Shown piece by piece: positions 5,632 through 7,406 of a DNA stretch of 7,406 nt (position 1 is its first letter; each line of letters starts with the position of its first letter). The notes under the pieces are model-generated. The model did no database searches and was not told the DNA's origin. It saw nothing but the letters and a program-made list of their open reading frames with translations. The stretch spans positions 1 to 7,406 of the forward strand of contig NZ_CALTUX010000055.1 in NCBI RefSeq assembly GCF_943912825.1, read 5' to 3'. The translations under genes were made by a program, and so were the position numbers. The stretch comes from an uncultured Anaerococcus sp. Its GTDB lineage: Bacteria > Bacillota > Clostridia > Tissierellales > Peptoniphilaceae.

Positions 5632-6466
5632 ATCCTCTTCTTATCTTATCAAGCCACTCCTGATTTTCTGGGTCATTTGAAAATCTTTCCTTCCTATCAA
5701 GGCTGGCAAGGGCGTTCATGTCCTCTTCGCTAAGGTCAAAGTCAAAAATCGAAATATTTTCCTTAATCCTTCCCTCATTTGAAGATTTTACAAGGACCAT
5801 GGTATCCCTTTCAATATTCCACTTAAGGGCAATTTGAGCAGGAGTTTTTCCATACTTATCCCCTATTTCCTTTAGGATTTGCTCATCCAAAAGATTAGAC
5901 TTACCTTGAGAAAGTGGGCCCCAGGCTTGGTGGAGTATGCCATTTTCCATTAGAAAATTCTTATTATCAGTATCTTGCAAATATAAATGACTTTCTAATT
6001 GGTCAAGGACTGGCTTTTCGCCAAGACTTATAAGTTCTGTAAGCTGTGGAATTGTAAAATTACACACACCTATAGATTTAACAAGGCCTTGGTCCCTATA
6101 ATCCTGAAAAACCTTCCAAGCCTTATCAAAATCTTCTCCATACCAGTGAAGCAATAAAACATCTATATAATCAAGGTCAAGCTTTTTTAGAGAATTGTCA
6201 ATTGATCTTTTGCAAGCATCTGGATCAAAATCAGCAGGCCAAACCTTGGTAGCAACTTGTATTTCTCCCCTTTTAAGACCAGAACTCTTTAGGTATTTAC
6301 CAACTAAGTCTTCATTTTCATAGTATTTAGCAGTATCAAAATACCTATAGCCAGCTTCTATTGCAGAACCAATAGACCTTTCCATATCAGCTTCTTCAGT
6401 AATTTTAAAAGTCCCAAAACCAATTGCAGGAACCTTAGTTCCATCATTTAATTTAAAATATTTCAT
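5630..6466 (-). CDS. Aldo/keto reductase
   Basis: An NADPH-linked (beta/alpha)8-barrel oxidoreductase that reduces aldehydes and ketones, 278 residues, typical for bacterial AKR5-like enzymes. The catalytic tetrad is intact: D44, Y49 (DTAKYYENE), K74 (ATKVW) and H107 (LLLHW). The C-terminal cofactor segment is LVKSSNEGRIKEN (225-237), where K227, S228 and R233 correspond to the residues that contact the 2'-phosphate of NADP. Departures from the usual consensus are DQLESHLYLQ (155-164) instead of the common NQxExHPYLQ, GVCNF (133-137) instead of GVSNF, and AWGPL (181-185) instead of AYSPL. These line the cofactor and substrate side of the barrel, so the specificity may be unusual. An AAGGAG site precedes the ATG. 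It converges on the FMN reductase and diverges from the SDR gene 77 bp away. I found no convincing promoter for it in that gap. Confidence 0.93.
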   Translation of the reverse strand: MKYFKLNDGTKVPAIGFGTFKITEEADMERSIGSAIEAGYRYFDTAKYYENEDLVGKYLKSSGLKRGEIQVATKVWPADFDPDACKRSIDNSLKKLDLDYIDVLLLHWYGEDFDKAWKVFQDYRDQGLVKSIGVCNFTIPQLTELISLGEKPVLDQLESHLYLQDTDNKNFLMENGILHQAWGPLSQGKSNLLDEQILKEIGDKYGKTPAQIALKWNIERDTMVLVKSSNEGRIKENISIFDFDLSEEDMNALASLDRKERFSNDPENQEWLDKIRRG

Positions 6467-6528
6467 ATCTACTCCTTAGAATTCTAATCATCATATCATC
6501 AATAAATTTATACCCTATTTAACAAATA

Positions 6529-6537
6529 TGTTATAAT
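6529..6537 (+). promoter_or_regulatory. Extended -10 promoter for the SDR gene, predicting a leaderless mRNA
   Basis: TGTTATAAT is a perfect extended -10 (TGnTATAAT). Only a weak -35 is present (TTTATA at 6507-6512, spacer 19), as is common for extended -10 promoters. With the hexamer at 6532-6537 as -12 to -7, +1 falls on 6544, the A of the SDR start codon. No Shine-Dalgarno lies between. Confidence 0.65.
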
Positions 6538-6543
6538 AAAGTT

Positions 6544-7272
6544 ATGAAAACAGTATTAATAACAGGATCTTCCAGGGGAATAGGTGCTGCGATTGCCAAA
6601 AACCTTGCAAAAGATTATCAAATCGTAATAAATTATAATAAGAGCAAAGATGAAGCCATGGACCTTCTAAAAGAATTAAGAGAAATAAATCCCATGGTAA
6701 TAGCCATAGGGGCAGATGTATCAGATGAAGACCAGGTAGAAGCGATGTTTAAAATAATTGAAGACAATTTCAAAAGTGTCGACATCCTAATAAATAACGC
6801 AGGTATATCCTACTTTGGCCTAATCCAAGACACTCCCTTTGACAAGTGGCTGGATGTAATAAATACCAACCTTAATTCGGTCTTTTTAAACTCCAAAAGA
6901 GCCATACCAAAAATGATTGAGAAAAAAGAAGGAGTAATCATAAATATCAGCTCAATCTGGGGAGACTTCGGAGCAAGCATGGAATCATCATATTCTACTA
7001 GCAAAGGAGCCATAAACACCTTCACCAAGGCCATGGCCAAAGAACTTGCCCCATCAAATATAAGAGTAAACGCCATAGCCCCAGGCATGGTAGATACAGA
7101 CATGATGAAAAGAGACTTTAGCCCAGAAGAAATCGATCAGTTAAAAGAAGAAGTAGGCATAAAAAGACTAGCAAAACCAGAAGAAATCGCAGGCCTAGTC
7201 AGGTATTTGATCTCTGATGAGGCTTCTTATATAACTGGGGATATTATTCATATAAATGGGGGGTTTTATTAA
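6544..7272 (+). CDS. Short-chain dehydrogenase/reductase, FabG-like; possibly EF-P 5-aminopentanone reductase type
   Basis: A Rossmann-fold NAD(P)H oxidoreductase, 242 residues, classical SDR. The cofactor motif TGSSRGIG is at 7-14, with R11 typical of NADPH-preferring FabG-like enzymes. NNAG is at 84-87. The catalytic residues are N109, S137, Y150 and K154 (YSTSK), and the C-terminus is TGDIIHINGGFY. The gene is not in a fatty-acid cluster, so a role as the housekeeping ketoacyl-ACP reductase is doubtful. The stretch SIWGDFGAS and the short length recall the Bacillus YmfI group, which reduces the 5-aminopentanone on elongation factor P; this is a family-level guess from memory. The start is fixed by the glycine motif beginning at residue 7, yet there is no ribosome site upstream, and the predicted transcript begins at the ATG itself. 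Codons turn strikingly T/G-ending from 7201 onward. Confidence 0.9.
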   Translation: MKTVLITGSSRGIGAAIAKNLAKDYQIVINYNKSKDEAMDLLKELREINPMVIAIGADVSDEDQVEAMFKIIEDNFKSVDILINNAGISYFGLIQDTPFDKWLDVINTNLNSVFLNSKRAIPKMIEKKEGVIINISSIWGDFGASMESSYSTSKGAINTFTKAMAKELAPSNIRVNAIAPGMVDTDMMKRDFSPEEIDQLKEEVGIKRLAKPEEIAGLVRYLISDEASYITGDIIHINGGFY

Positions 7273-7320
7273 TTACAGTAATTGATATACTATTTTTGGG
7301 TTTTTTTATCCAAGATAAAA
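7267..7320 (+). terminator. Possible weak AT-rich terminator after the SDR gene
   Basis: TATTAATTA (7267-7275) and TAATTGATA (7279-7287) form an all-AT hairpin with one G-T pair across the stop codon, followed by T5 (7293-7297) and then T7 (7301-7307). A second small dyad, TTTTATC-CAA-GATAAAA (7304-7320), overlaps the second T-tract. Neither has the GC-rich stem of the other two terminators, so function is uncertain. Confidence 0.3.
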
Positions 7321-7406
7321 TTATTATTTAGTTTAATTCTTCGTACTGTCATCTCATAATTAATAATATATATATACTATTGAATCTTCGTAATAAGGGG
7401 GAACGC
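7321..7406 (+). other. AT-rich tail, probable upstream region of the next gene
   Basis: No complete gene is visible. TATACT at 7373-7378 could be a -10 box, but no good -35 is present. AAGGGGG at 7395-7401 looks like a ribosome site, which would put a start codon just past the right edge. The octamer TCTTCGTA occurs twice, at 7338-7345 and 7385-7392. Confidence 0.3.

Noticed and set aside
6461..6480. TATCTA next to the aldo/keto reductase start as a second MarR operator
   Set aside because: Only one half-site is intact; the facing half is degenerate and wrongly spaced, so co-regulation is not supported.
7338..7392. Repeated TCTTCGTA octamer as a CRISPR or iteron-like array
   Set aside because: Only two 8-bp copies 47 bp apart in AT-rich DNA, with no array structure.

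Overview
The window is AT-rich, with a strong preference for A/T-ending codons, AGG/AGA arginine codons, clear AAGGAG/AGGAGG ribosome binding sites and sigma-A-like promoters. It encodes an Nfn-type electron-bifurcating transhydrogenase. Together these suggest an anaerobic low-GC Gram-positive bacterium (Bacillota). A Peptoniphilaceae/Anaerococcus-like host is my guess from overall style; it is not demonstrated. No phage, insertion sequence, CRISPR array, tRNA or rRNA is visible.

Layout. (1) Positions 1-1216, minus strand: the N-terminal 405 residues of an ABC exporter (membrane domain plus the Walker A part of the ATPase), cut by the window edge. (2) A 171-bp divergent intergenic region holding promoters for both sides and a widely spaced inverted repeat. 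(3) 1388-3611, plus strand: nfnA-nfnB, overlapping by 14 nt, ended by a strong hairpin terminator. (4) 3653-5582: a MarR-type regulator, a pirin and a flavodoxin-fold NAD(P)H:FMN/quinone reductase in one tightly packed operon. Its promoter carries two abutting copies of the perfect palindrome TATCTAnnTAGATA right after the -10 box. (5) A bidirectional terminator shared with a convergent aldo/keto reductase (5630-6466, minus). (6) 6544-7272, plus strand: a short-chain dehydrogenase divergent from the aldo/keto reductase. It has no Shine-Dalgarno, and its extended -10 box predicts transcription starting on the A of the ATG. (7) A 134-bp AT-rich tail with no complete gene.

How the genes may work together (inference). 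Every complete enzyme here is a redox protein, and several probably use NAD(P)H. NfnAB interconverts NADH, reduced ferredoxin and NADPH. The FMN/quinone reductase, aldo/keto reductase and SDR are typical NAD(P)H consumers. MarR + pirin + quinone reductase resembles the gene content of known quinone/electrophile-responsive MarR regulons (MhqR/YodB type), so the central operon is best read as an autoregulated electrophile or quinone stress module. I see no wholly new system. The most original signals are the tandem operator, the leaderless SDR, and the two terminators that share an apical sequence while their basal stems differ.
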